DNA of 64,000 nucleotides. It comes from Pandoraea anhela. Lineage in GTDB: Bacteria; Pseudomonadota; Gammaproteobacteria; Burkholderiales; Burkholderiaceae. How positions within the stretch are numbered: the first letter of the stretch is position 1; every line of letters starts with the position of its first letter. The translations under genes and the position numbers were made by a program. Below, piece after piece: positions 9,809-18,441 of this stretch. A model generated the notes under the pieces. That model was not told the origin of the DNA, did not search any database, and worked only from the letters and a program-made list of their open reading frames with translations. Location: positions 395,960 through 459,959 of the forward strand of contig NZ_CABPSB010000003.1 of assembly GCF_902459655.1 (NCBI RefSeq), read 5' to 3'.

Positions 9809-10687
9809 TCAATAAGTTGTCGACGCATTCAATGACTTACTGAGCTCTCTCTCAACGCTTTGGAAAAATAGGTCAAGCTCGGCGTCTGTTGCCGTGGCCG
9901 CCGATATCCTGGCCCACGGCTCAACGAACAAATGACTCCATTTCATCTCTATAGGGCGGCATTTCGGACACCAAGGTTCGCCCACGTTTCCACCTGCGAA
10001 CCGAATCCGAAGGCGAGTGAGTGCAGCACCGGTCGGCCGTGTTGGATCAAACGGCCAATCGCAATCCGCCAAGAGCGCGTAGTCTGCATCCTCAATGGAG
10101 CGTCCCTCATCTGCGGCGAGTTGCTGCAGCCACAAGTCTTGGTCTGCGACAGAGTCTCGATCCTCGAAAACGACACCACCGAGGCAGGCAAGACGAGCTA
10201 ACCAACTGCTGTAGGACTCAAGCCGCTCAGCGATGGAAGCTTGAGCCAGCTTCCGAGGCCGTCCACCTTTTACTCCTCCTGACGCGAGGGGCAACTTGCC
10301 CTCGGAAAGCCGCTTGAGGCCGGTTTGGAAGTCGTGAAGAGCCTTCTGTTCTCTCTTAAACCGGCTGCGGGGATTATTTTCGTCAAGTAGCTGGAGCACA
10401 CCTAGTTCGCGCAAGTCTTCCAGCGTCACATGCTGCATCGTGACTGCGTCAGCGGCGACTTGTCGAAGCCGATAAATGGAGAGAGCTTGATTCTTGCGGC
10501 GATCTTCAGACGGCTCATGCGCATACCTCTTCCATTCTTGCCCCGTCTCAACGTCGAATGTCCCTCTAAGCCCGAAATCGTACCGCTGTTCCAGTACCTC
10601 TGGAGACAGACCGGACCTTCGCTCGATCAGCTGTAAAAGCCTCACGGTCACGTTCTTCAGCCGACGCTGGCCGAGTTCGCCACCCAT
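9809..10687 (-). CDS. Hypothetical protein, operon partner of the nuclease-like gene
   Basis: A 292-residue soluble protein that I do not recognise. It has a basic N-terminal helical part (residues 1-50), a Lys/Arg-rich middle with GGVKGGRPRK, and a single CxxC (WCPKC) near residue 240 that is too few cysteines for a sure zinc site. The ATG at 10687 has AGGG six bases upstream; a TTG at 10813 would give 42 more residues but would overlap the divergent HTH gene. It precedes the PD-(D/E)XK-like gene by 41 bp, so the pair may form one system. No function is claimed. Confidence 0.6.
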   Translation of the reverse strand: MGGELGQRRLKNVTVRLLQLIERRSGLSPEVLEQRYDFGLRGTFDVETGQEWKRYAHEPSEDRRKNQALSIYRLRQVAADAVTMQHVTLEDLRELGVLQLLDENNPRSRFKREQKALHDFQTGLKRLSEGKLPLASGGVKGGRPRKLAQASIAERLESYSSWLARLACLGGVVFEDRDSVADQDLWLQQLAADEGRSIEDADYALLADCDWPFDPTRPTGAALTRLRIRFAGGNVGEPWCPKCRPIEMKWSHLFVEPWARISAATATDAELDLFFQSVERELSKSLNASTTY

Positions 10688-10788
10688 GTGTCGCCCTGAC
10701 TTCCAACGTGGTTTGCCGTCACTCACCGAAACCTCACCGATTGCCCTTTTGGCTGTGCTATGGACGTGAAGGCATCCTAGCAAAACTG

Positions 10789-11124
10789 ATGGATACCCGG
10801 AAGCTACGAGCAAAGAATATGGATAAGGATATAAGAGATTTCCGTGTGGCGTTTGCGCAGATGGATAACGCGGCGTTGCTAAACCCCGATGAGTTTGGCG
10901 AACTCATTGGCAAGACTCGCAACGCGATTTACCACATGTTGTGCCGTGCACCTGACGCGCTCCCGAAACCGGTATTTCGTCAGAATCGGTATGTTCGTTG
11001 GCGAGCTGGCGACGTTCGTGCCTGGATCAGCAGTCTGCCAAGTGCTCAACCGCGTGAAATTTCGGATAAGCCTCGTCGTGGTCGCCGGCGCAAGGACGGC
11101 GAGTTCACTGCACAAGCCAGATGA
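10789..11124 (+). CDS. AlpA-like helix-turn-helix regulator
   Basis: A 111-residue protein with a MerR/AlpA-type winged HTH: FGELIGKTRNAIYHMLCRAPDALPKP followed by VRWRAGDVRAWISS, the pattern of excisionase and AlpA regulators of integrated elements. The tail is basic (RRGRRRK). The alternative start at 10819 is equally possible; neither has a strong ribosome-binding site. The stop overlaps the next ATG (ATGA), indicating translational coupling to the replication-like gene. It likely controls excision or replication of element A; this is inference. Confidence 0.65.
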   Translation: MDTRKLRAKNMDKDIRDFRVAFAQMDNAALLNPDEFGELIGKTRNAIYHMLCRAPDALPKPVFRQNRYVRWRAGDVRAWISSLPSAQPREISDKPRRGRRRKDGEFTAQAR

Positions 11125-11699
11125 GCGGCGTCGACACCCGCCCTGTTCCGGTCAACATCATGGCTTGGCCGCGTGTGAGGGACATGATCACCCAACAGAA
11201 ATTCATCTACGTCTCGCTGTATTTCAACCCGGATACAACAGCGTGCGGTTGCTACCTGCTCGGGGTGGACCGGCTTGCGGCTGACCTTAGCATGACGGCC
11301 GCAAGCCTTGACGATGCACTCGACGAGTTTTCGCGCCGTGGCTTGATTCAGCGCGACAAGTCAACGGGTGAGGTTTTTGTTGCCGACTGGCCTCGCTGGC
11401 ACAGGTTCGACTCCGTGCCAGCGAGAGGGGCCCTGTGGAGTTCGATTGCCAAGATTCAAAGTCGCGATCTGTGGATAAAAGTTGAAAGTACTTATAAATC
11501 AATGCCAAAGCCCGGTAAGGGTAAGGAGAAGGAGAAGGCTTCTTTCCAAGAAGAAGGGACGATGCGGTTACCGGCCGGATGGTGGAGAACTACGGAAGGT
11601 ATGGTACGAGCTGGCAAGCTCGTTGGGATTGAAGCGTGGCCCGGGGAAGATCCATCGGATTTTCAGCGACGCATCCGCACGCAGTTGCAGGCATGCTGA
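11121..11699 (+). CDS. Replication-initiator-like winged-helix protein
   Basis: About 192 residues. The N-terminal part (FIYVSLYFNPDTTACGCYLLGVDRLAADLSMTAASLDDALDEFSRRGLIQRD) has the winged-helix layout seen in phage and island replication-organiser proteins, followed by a Lys/Glu-rich linker near residues 125-140 and a short C-terminal domain. It starts inside the stop of the AlpA-like gene (ATGA). The pairing with an AlpA-type regulator is common in integrative elements. Function is inferred from fold-like features and position. Confidence 0.5.
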   Translation: MSGVDTRPVPVNIMAWPRVRDMITQQKFIYVSLYFNPDTTACGCYLLGVDRLAADLSMTAASLDDALDEFSRRGLIQRDKSTGEVFVADWPRWHRFDSVPARGALWSSIAKIQSRDLWIKVESTYKSMPKPGKGKEKEKASFQEEGTMRLPAGWWRTTEGMVRAGKLVGIEAWPGEDPSDFQRRIRTQLQAC

Positions 11700-12220
11700 A
11701 TGCTGTCGTTTTCGCGAACGCGGCCATGACCCTCGTGCTTTGTTCCATGCATTCTGTGATGGTCAATTTGCTGCCCAGCCGGATCGTCCCTGCGGGCCGC
11801 CGCTCTCCCCGCGCCTGTGGCGCGGGTCCCCGTGCGGCTCGATCCGGGCTCGCGGCGCTCGCAATGTGCGCGGGTTGCTCAACAACGGCTTTGGCTTGCA
11901 GAGAGGGGGCTTGTGGTCGGACTGCCATTGTCGCTTGGGCAAGCCCCATTGGGGCGCGTCAGGCCGAAGGCAAAGCGTCGCGGGGAGCCGGTGGTCGGCT
12001 GCGGAACGCCGGCCAGCGAGCCGGCGCTGTCCACGCCGCTCTCGCGGGGTGAGCAGCGCAGCCGTCCACGGGCGGGCGCGGGGATGACGATGTCAGCGGC
12101 ATAACGGCGGTTTTGTGGCTGCGCACGACATCACCGAAACCCGACAGCGGCGGCTGCGATTTGTCCGAATTCCTTCGGTGCCGAACACCAGTCGGTCCTG
12201 ATTTCCAACATGCAGAAATC
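11700..12220. other. GC-rich gene-free region downstream of the replication-like gene
   Basis: About 520 bp without a supported gene; the open frames there have skewed, Arg/Ala-rich compositions and no start signals. It leads into the structured segment at 12221-12384. Confidence 0.4.
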
Positions 12221-12384
12221 CATGTCGGTCTCTTCTCCGAGACTTGTGTCGGAGAAGAGGGGGCTTGGCGGTTTTGGGGCGTAACACCGACATGCGAAGG
12301 CATGGCGTGTTGCGGCCTAAAACTGACGAGCCCCAACCCCTCAGGGGTCGAGGCGCGTAGCGACTCGGGGGTGGTGTTAGGCCG
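12221..12384. other. Structured non-coding segment with nested inverted repeats
   Basis: CATGTCGGT (12221-12229) pairs with ACCGACATG (12286-12294) and directly stacks on an inner hairpin CTCTTCTCCGA (12230-12240) with TCGGAGAAGAG (12249-12259). Downstream, CGGCCTAA (12313-12320) pairs with TTAGGCCG (12377-12384) around a small hairpin ACCCC-TCA-GGGGT (12336-12348). No frame is convincing across it. It could be a structured RNA, a replication origin or a transfer site; position before a recombinase gene does not decide. Confidence 0.5.
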
Positions 12385-12470
12385 ATTTCCGCTGGTCCGA
12401 AATCTCACAGCACCGGAGCCGGCCAAGACCGAAATCAAACGGGCGCAGAAATCTGATAGGGGCGTGAACG

Positions 12471-13193
12471 ATGGGAAAAGCGAAGAAATCTGCACTTAGG
12501 CTGCTGCCGCCAGACTGGCGCGAATCCATATGGGTGGCTGCATCGACACCAGAATGGCAGCACTCACGGCCGCAGCTAATGCCTGCGCTTGCCGTGCTCT
12601 GGATCACAGGATGCCGCCCTGCCGAAATCGAGCAAGGCATCGAGCTTGTTGCGGGACGCGACCAACTCGTAGTCAAGATCACAGGTGCGAAATGTGTGGA
12701 CGCGGGTGGCCGAGAGCGCGGTCAGCCGACGCGGCACATCGGGTTTAGCGTAGATGCTAATGCTAACCCTGCATTACGCTTTCTACACGCTTTGGCAGTC
12801 CAGAGCGCCATCAACGGGAGCGGCAAGTACACGATCACGCACAACAAAGATTACCTTTATAACAGCGTAGTGGCCCTAGGCAGAAGCGCCTTCCCAAAGT
12901 TGCGGACGCGGATTAGTCCGTATTGTTTCCGCCATCAAGTAGCGTCCGATTTGAAGGCCGCCACCTTCGACCGAGAGATAACTCTGGAGCAGGCAGCCAA
13001 GGTCATGGGCCACCTCAGCGATTACTCCATAGGCGCCTATGGGCACGCAGTCCACGGCCGGAGAGGCCGTGGCGGACGGGTCACGGTACCTTTTGTACGT
13101 ACCGCGCGTCCTATCAAGCATTCGCCGAAAGTTGATCGCCTCGCCCGATTCAAAATGGCGAGCGCGAAGCGGCGCGAACACAAAGCGGATTGA
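12471..13193 (+). CDS. Short tyrosine recombinase, catalytic domain only
   Basis: A 240-residue protein with the catalytic residues of a tyrosine recombinase: R49 (TGCRPAEIE), R154-H155 (SPYCFRHQVASDL), H181 (MGHLSDYS) and nucleophile Y190 (AYGHA). The first His of the HxxR motif is replaced by Tyr151. The N-terminal core-binding domain is absent, so it is much shorter than the ~330-aa integrases elsewhere here. AGGGGCG precedes the ATG. Followed within 25-130 bp by phased 11-bp repeats and a dyad site, which could be its target. It may move or resolve the cargo behind it; inference. Confidence 0.72.
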   Translation: MGKAKKSALRLLPPDWRESIWVAASTPEWQHSRPQLMPALAVLWITGCRPAEIEQGIELVAGRDQLVVKITGAKCVDAGGRERGQPTRHIGFSVDANANPALRFLHALAVQSAINGSGKYTITHNKDYLYNSVVALGRSAFPKLRTRISPYCFRHQVASDLKAATFDREITLEQAAKVMGHLSDYSIGAYGHAVHGRRGRGGRVTVPFVRTARPIKHSPKVDRLARFKMASAKRREHKAD

Positions 13194-13213
13194 ATTCCTA
13201 TGCCGGGGTCCGG

Positions 13214-13246
13214 ATGCGTCGTCTATGCGTCGTTTATGCGTTGTTT
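13214..13246. repeat. Three 11-bp direct repeats after the short recombinase
   Basis: ATGCGTCGTCT, ATGCGTCGTTT and ATGCGTTGTTT follow each other without gaps, one helical turn apart. TGCGTCGTTT recurs inside the dyad site at 13299-13308. Such phasing suggests binding sites on one DNA face, for example recombinase arm sites. Confidence 0.7.
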
Positions 13247-13280
13247 CACGTCTGTCAACCACGCGGAGCGGCGGTGCACC

Positions 13281-13320
13281 GGCGAAACGCGTCGAACTTG
13301 CGTCGTTTTCGACGCATTCG
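13281..13320. repeat. 40-bp imperfect direct repeat, copy 1 (dyad site)
   Basis: This segment matches 18364-18403 with few mismatches (shared core GTCGAACTTGCGTCG). It contains the inverted repeat GCGTCGAA-N11-TTCGACGC (13289-13315). The two copies flank the 1355-aa HTH gene and its control region. Confidence 0.7.
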
Positions 13321-13546
13321 CGGATCCTACAAAAATAGGGACGGCTTTTTGCTGCTTGCGGCCTTGAGAACGTACTCAGCGTGACCGTTGACAACGCTCG
13401 GCATAAGCATCAACGACCGGTCGCCATAAGGCTGCAACCGTGCTCGCGTGTGCCGCTCCCACTTTGCACGCCCTTGACTGCTGGCGAGCAAGGAGCACAG
13501 CACGGCCGTTCTCGGTGGAGAATCTCGCGCAGAGGCTAATAATGTT

Positions 13547-13570
13547 GTATTGTGTAGCGTGACACGATAC
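13547..13570. promoter_or_regulatory. Predicted autoregulatory operator of the HTH-fusion gene
   Basis: GTATTGTGT-N6-ACACGATAC is a 9-bp dyad with one mismatch, ending 25 bp before the ATG at 13595 and lying where the promoter should be. HigA-type HTH proteins bind such dyads to repress their own genes. Confidence 0.6.
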
Positions 13571-13594
13571 GGTTAGCCTCAGGAGGGCAACACC

Positions 13595-16500
13595 ATGGTC
13601 ACTTCGCCCGAGCCGGCGCACCCCGGTGCCTATATCCGCTCCAGCATTATTCCTGCTGGCATGTCGGTAACCGAAGCGGCAAAACGCCTTGGGGTCGGTC
13701 GGCCTGCGCTGTCGAACCTGCTCAACGGGAAAGCCGCACTGTCGCCTGAGATGGCCGTTAGGCTAGAAAAATCATTCGGCGCCGACCGGGAGCGGCTGCT
13801 CGAAATGCAGACTGCTTACGACCAGCAGGAGAGGCACGCCAGCGAAAAAGAGGTGGCCGTTCGGGCCTTCGTCCCGAATTTCCTGACGATTAGGGCGAGA
13901 CAGATCGAAAACTGGGCGGACAGTCAGATTGACGCGCGCGCACACCTATCAGTGCTTCTTCGTAAGCTGGTTCACTCAACCGGCATCGAACTGCGCCAAG
14001 TCGATTTTCCTGGATACGACAACGCAGAGCGCAAGGGCTCCGATGGTTTCGTTGAGGCGGCTGCGGCTACGCCATGGGTGCCAGAAGGCAAGTCTTTTTG
14101 GGAGTTCGGCACTGACCAAAAACCAGCCGGCAAAGCGGAGGGCGATTACGCAGCGCGGCTCGCCTCAATTGATTCCGACACACGGGCGAAAAGCACATTC
14201 GTCTTCGTGACACCGCGCAACTGGCCTGGAAAAACTGCTTGGGAGCAGCGGAAGAACCAAGCTGGCGACTGGAAGGCTGTTAGGGTCTTCGACGCTAGCG
14301 ATCTCGAACAATGGTTGGAACAATCTGTGCCAGCACAGATCTGGCTCGCGGAGCAACTAACCCTGCCTGTAAGGGGTTACGAGACACTCGAGCAGGCATG
14401 GAATCGCTGGGCTAACGCTAGCGAGCCGCATATGCTTCCTCAGCTTTTCGCGCCGTCGATCGCAGCACATCGGGGCACCTGCAAGGCGTGGCTTGAGAAG
14501 CCAAGCGACCGCCCTCTCGTCGTTGCTGCGGACTCGCGGGACGAAGCGCTTGCCTTTCTGTCCTGCATGTTCGACGACGAGGCATTTTGTCAATTTAAGG
14601 ATCGCACCGCGATCTTCACCGATTCGTTGACACTCAGAACGCTCATTTCGTCTTCCGTGCCATTTATCCCTATCGTGCATTCCGAAGACGCTGAGAGAGA
14701 GCTTGTTGACGTACATCGTCGAATTCACTGCATAGTTCTACGTCCGCGCAATGCAGTTGATACCAGTGCCGACATTGCGCTCGACCTCCTCGGATATGAG
14801 GCTTTCAAGCAGTCACTTGCAGCGATGGGGATCGACGAAGGTGATGTCGATCGGCTTGCGAGGGAGTCAGGTCGTTCACCTACGATTTTGCGCCGTCGCC
14901 TTTCGCAAAATGCCGCGATCAGGATGCCCGTTTGGGCGAGCAATGACGATACGGCAAAGACCCTTGTGCCGATGGCCCTGATCGGGGCTTGGCATGCCGA
15001 GCCCGAGGCGGACGGAGAGATCGTCTCTTACGTCTCCGATCGAAAGTACGAGTCGATCGAAGATGACGTCGCACGCCTGCTTCAATTCGACGACAGTCCC
15101 GTGTGGTCCGCCGGGCGGTACCGAGGTGTCGTTTCGAAAATTGACGCCCTGTTTGCGATCGCAAGAATTATCACTCCGGCAGTGCTCGATCGCTTCTTCG
15201 ACGTTGCCGAATATGTTCTTTCAGAGTTCGATCCTGCGCTTGAACTACCCGAAGACAAGAGGTGGGCCGCAGCCTTATACGGAAAGAAGCGCGATCACTC
15301 CGGTGCTCTGCGTGAGGGCATCTGCGAGACATTGGTCATCCTATCAGTCCACGGCAACGACCTATTTCAGAGTCGTCTAGGCATCGACGTCGAAAGCCGG
15401 GTAGCGTTCCTCATACGCAAACTCCTAACGCCCCTCACACTCGAAAAATTTCTTTCGCATGACAAGGATCTGCCGCGTTACGCAGAAGCCGCACCAGATG
15501 AATTTCTGAAAATCATCGAAGAAGACTTGCAGAGCGACGATCCCGTCGTACTGGGTCTTCTTAAGCCGGTGGACCGAGAGGCATTCTGGGCGTCTCCGTC
15601 ACGGACAGGCTTGCTTTGGGCTATGGAATGCCTTGCCTGGAAACCGCAAAACCTCTCGCGCGTGTCGATGATTCTCGCCCGGCTATCCCGACCCAAAATC
15701 GACGACAACTGGCTGAATAAGCCGGAGGCGTCTTTGCATTCTGTGTTCAGGTCATGGATGCCGCAGACGGCGGCATCGGTGGACCAGAGAAGCAAGGTGG
15801 TCGAGATACTCGTGAGGCGTTTCTCCGATATCGGTTGGCGGATTTGCCTTGAACAGGTTAAGCCGGGTTCCCGTATTGGCCACGATAGTTACAGACCACG
15901 CTGGCGTAGCGACGCCTCTGGGGCCGGCCAAGTCGTTACTCACGCGGAGATGTATGACTTCTCTCGAAAGGCTCTCGACCTGTTGATCGCTTGGCCCTCA
16001 CACGACGAGAGGACGTTCGGCGATCTTGTCGAGAGCCTTCAGGTCATGCCCGAGAGTGACCAGACCAAAGTATGGGATCTGATCAATGATTGGGCTCGGA
16101 AGGCCGGGGAAGCTGCAAAGGCCGTGCTTCGCGAGCGAATCCGCCGATTCGCGTTCACTCGTCGGGGCCGTCAGCAAGAGCTAGGAGTTGCGATTCGAGA
16201 CCGTGCAAAAGAAACCTATGAGACTCTACGCCCCTCCGATCCAGTCATCCGGCACGGCTGGTTGTTTGCAGATCAATGGATTCAGCCGTCAGCTGAAGAG
16301 CTTGACGAGGGAGATTTTGACTATCAGAAGCGCGAGGAGCGAATCGATAGGCTGCGCGGTGATGCGATCACCGAAATATGGGGCGAGTGCGGTTTCGAGG
16401 GCATTCAAAAATTACTCGCCGAAAGCGGGGCCGCCAGTGCAGTGGGGCGATACGCTACGTTTTGTGTAACAGGTATCAAGTCGAGAATTGACTTCATCCG

Positions 16501-17662
16501 GTGTTGTCTTTCTCTTGATGGTGAGCTTCGAAGGCAGGCTGATTTGTGCCTTCAGGGTTTCATTTACGCCATCCAGGATGACTCGCGCGACGAAGTATTA
16601 GCTGCCGCAGCGGACGGGCTTCCGGTCGAACAGATCCGCCGATTATTTGTTTGCGCGCCGGTTGAAGCGTCCACGTGGCGTCTTCTGGACAGCTATGGAG
16701 AAGATATTCGCGCAGGGTACTGGAAAGACGTGCTCCCTTCATGGGGACGGCGCCCACCCGAGCAACTTACCGAACTGATTGATCGGCTTTTGGAGGCTAG
16801 ACGGCCACGAGCGGCCTTCCACGCCGTCCACATGGATTTCAAGGATATCGAGACATCCCGCTTAAAGCGGCTGCTGCGCGACGTCGCCACTGTAAATTCT
16901 GAGCCCCAAGGCCATTACAAAATGGACGCCTACTACATTTCCCGAGCACTGGACTCGCTCGATGGTCGCGCGGGCGTAACCCGCGATGAAATGGCGCAGC
17001 TCGAATTTCTCTTCATCGAGGCCCTTGTACACAGTGAGCACGGAATCCCGAATCTCGAAAGCCAGGTCGCGGAATCCCCAGCGCTGTTCGTTCAGGCGGT
17101 GGCGCTAGCCTACAGGCGGAACGGCGAGGGAGACGACCCTCCTGAGTGGACCGCCGAAAATCCTGAGCAGCGGGCGGCAGTCGCGTCGGCCGCCTATCGA
17201 ATTCTTGATCAGATAAATAAGATCCCTGGGGCAGGTCAAGACGGAGAAATTGATGCGGTTGCGTTGACGGCGTGGCTTGCCGACGTTCGTCGCTCGTGCC
17301 GGGAGTTAGGCCGCGCTGACATCGGCGATCAGCGCCTTGGTCAATTGCTCAGTAAAGCGCCGGCAGGCGAAGGCGGGGTATGGCCATGTGAAGCGGTTTG
17401 CGAGGCGATGGAAGGAATAGCGTCGCCCCAGATTGGCACGGGATTCCAGATCGGCGTCTATAACGCTCGCGGAGTTCATTCTCGGGGCGAGGGTGGCGGG
17501 CAGGAGCGTGAACTCGCCGCGAAATACCGCGCTTGGGCTGAGCGCTTGCACTTTGCATATCCATACGTGGGTCGAGTTCTTGAGGGTATCGCCGAGTCGT
17601 ACGAGCGCGAAGCGGGGTGGCACGACGCGGAGACGAAGATCGGGAAGAGGCTTCAGCACTAG
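13595..17662 (+). CDS. Giant HigA-type HTH fusion protein, putative defence effector
   Basis: A 1355-residue cytoplasmic protein. Residues 8-80 match the HigA antitoxin HTH family (HPGAYIRSSIIPAGMSVTEAAKRLG, then SNLLNGKAALSPEMAVRLEKSFG). Residues 100-260 form a domain with GYDNAERKGSDGFVEA, E164-G-K166 and SFWEFG, then FVFVTPRNWPGKTAWE and ASDLEQWLEQSVPAQIWLAEQL; D150 with E164-x-K166 could be a PD-(D/E)XK-like centre. Residues 290-480 resemble a P-loop NTPase but lack a Walker A motif. The remaining ~850 residues are helical. AGGAGG precedes the ATG and a dyad operator lies just upstream. No toxin partner adjoins, so it is not a plain HigA. Defence function is inferred. Confidence 0.7.
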   Translation: MVTSPEPAHPGAYIRSSIIPAGMSVTEAAKRLGVGRPALSNLLNGKAALSPEMAVRLEKSFGADRERLLEMQTAYDQQERHASEKEVAVRAFVPNFLTIRARQIENWADSQIDARAHLSVLLRKLVHSTGIELRQVDFPGYDNAERKGSDGFVEAAAATPWVPEGKSFWEFGTDQKPAGKAEGDYAARLASIDSDTRAKSTFVFVTPRNWPGKTAWEQRKNQAGDWKAVRVFDASDLEQWLEQSVPAQIWLAEQLTLPVRGYETLEQAWNRWANASEPHMLPQLFAPSIAAHRGTCKAWLEKPSDRPLVVAADSRDEALAFLSCMFDDEAFCQFKDRTAIFTDSLTLRTLISSSVPFIPIVHSEDAERELVDVHRRIHCIVLRPRNAVDTSADIALDLLGYEAFKQSLAAMGIDEGDVDRLARESGRSPTILRRRLSQNAAIRMPVWASNDDTAKTLVPMALIGAWHAEPEADGEIVSYVSDRKYESIEDDVARLLQFDDSPVWSAGRYRGVVSKIDALFAIARIITPAVLDRFFDVAEYVLSEFDPALELPEDKRWAAALYGKKRDHSGALREGICETLVILSVHGNDLFQSRLGIDVESRVAFLIRKLLTPLTLEKFLSHDKDLPRYAEAAPDEFLKIIEEDLQSDDPVVLGLLKPVDREAFWASPSRTGLLWAMECLAWKPQNLSRVSMILARLSRPKIDDNWLNKPEASLHSVFRSWMPQTAASVDQRSKVVEILVRRFSDIGWRICLEQVKPGSRIGHDSYRPRWRSDASGAGQVVTHAEMYDFSRKALDLLIAWPSHDERTFGDLVESLQVMPESDQTKVWDLINDWARKAGEAAKAVLRERIRRFAFTRRGRQQELGVAIRDRAKETYETLRPSDPVIRHGWLFADQWIQPSAEELDEGDFDYQKREERIDRLRGDAITEIWGECGFEGIQKLLAESGAASAVGRYATFCVTGIKSRIDFIRCCLSLDGELRRQADLCLQGFIYAIQDDSRDEVLAAAADGLPVEQIRRLFVCAPVEASTWRLLDSYGEDIRAGYWKDVLPSWGRRPPEQLTELIDRLLEARRPRAAFHAVHMDFKDIETSRLKRLLRDVATVNSEPQGHYKMDAYYISRALDSLDGRAGVTRDEMAQLEFLFIEALVHSEHGIPNLESQVAESPALFVQAVALAYRRNGEGDDPPEWTAENPEQRAAVASAAYRILDQINKIPGAGQDGEIDAVALTAWLADVRRSCRELGRADIGDQRLGQLLSKAPAGEGGVWPCEAVCEAMEGIASPQIGTGFQIGVYNARGVHSRGEGGGQERELAAKYRAWAERLHFAYPYVGRVLEGIAESYEREAGWHDAETKIGKRLQH

Positions 17663-17798
17663 GAGGTGGCGATTTATCGCAACGCGTCTGCCTTGGTCCA
17701 ATAGCCGTTGGCCCAATCCTTTTCGAGCCGATATTAAGGTGAACGGTTTTGCGTTGCTCGGCATCGGCTACGGACAAGAAAACCGGCTTGCTCTGCAA

Positions 17799-17816
17799 GC
17801 GCGACCAAATAACCTC
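17799..17816 (+). repeat. 18-bp repeat, copy 1
   Basis: GCGCGACCAAATAACCTC, exact copy. The same sequence is found at 18228, 19337 (one mismatch) and, inverted, at 19869. Confidence 0.8.
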
Positions 17817-18227
17817 CGTTTGCCAAGTACAGAAACTGAGCAAGCGGCCAATTGCGCGATGGCGAGAGATCTCTGCTGCATAGTGTTTCACGCGACTTTC
17901 CCAGTTCCGTGGAACGCTTGTGAGAGAAGGCGTTCCGTCGTTCCGACGCGCAATGTTTCACGATTTGACGGATGTAAATCGGATTCGGTGTATGCGTCGC
18001 GACATAATAGCGCTTATGTCAGACTGCAGTTTTCGATCGTTATAAAAATGACGTCATACGTAATCATGAGTCGGCTTGCGGTGGACGCTTTGACCGAAGC
18101 TACCTGCACGTCCGGTGGGCGCTCCTGTCGCTCTCCCGTGTATCGCAGTCCTTCTTGCGACATCTGTACCGTCGAGGCCGTGTCTGCGCGGCTCTCTTGA
18201 CGCGAGATAAGAACAGGGGCGCAGGAG

Positions 18228-18245
18228 GCGCGACCAAATAACCTC
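18228..18245 (+). repeat. 18-bp repeat, copy 2
   Basis: Exact copy of the repeat at 17799-17816, ~200 bp from the end of the membrane-protein gene. Confidence 0.8.
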
Positions 18246-18317
18246 AGAAGTTGAAGCGGGTAGCGACACGCAGATCGACCGAGTGGCCGGATAGTCGTCG
18301 CGCGTAATGTCCAGCCA

Positions 18318-18369
18318 TTCGCCAAGCGTCTCCCTGTGCCAATGATGCCCCAGATAGACGCTTGGCGAA
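18318..18369. repeat. 14-bp perfect inverted repeat
   Basis: TTCGCCAAGCGTCT (18318-18331) and AGACGCTTGGCGAA (18356-18369) form a perfect 14-bp stem with a 24-nt loop. Its right arm overlaps the second 40-bp direct repeat. It has no T run, so it is not an ordinary terminator. Confidence 0.75.
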
Positions 18370-18403
18370 CGGCGTCGAACTTGCGTCGATTCCGACGTAT
18401 TCC
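18364..18403. repeat. 40-bp imperfect direct repeat, copy 2
   Basis: Matches 13281-13320, sharing GTCGAACTTGCGTCG. The dyad is less perfect here (right arm decayed). Together the copies bracket the HTH-fusion gene like ends of a cassette. Confidence 0.65.
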
Positions 18404-18441
18404 GCTTGATAGAAACGGCAGCGGCCATCGTTTCGCAAGTG

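Larger units (their letters stand above)
17663..18317. other. Gene-free region after the HTH-fusion gene
   Basis: No gene is supported. Seen in it: two copies of an 18-bp repeat (17799-17816, 18228-18245), a hairpin GGAACGC-N12-GCGTTCC (17911-17936) that could end transcription or form a small RNA, and TGTTTCACG at two places, also present at 13242-13250. Confidence 0.4.

Noticed and set aside
12221-12384. Retron non-coding RNA
   Set aside because: There is stacked hairpin structure but no reverse transcriptase gene in element A.
13595-17662. Simple HigA antitoxin of a HigBA pair
   Set aside because: The protein is over ten times antitoxin length and no HigB-like gene lies beside it.
18318-18403. 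Integron attC site
   Set aside because: The stem-loop lacks the GTTRRRY/RYYYAAC core pattern, and no IntI-type integrase is present.
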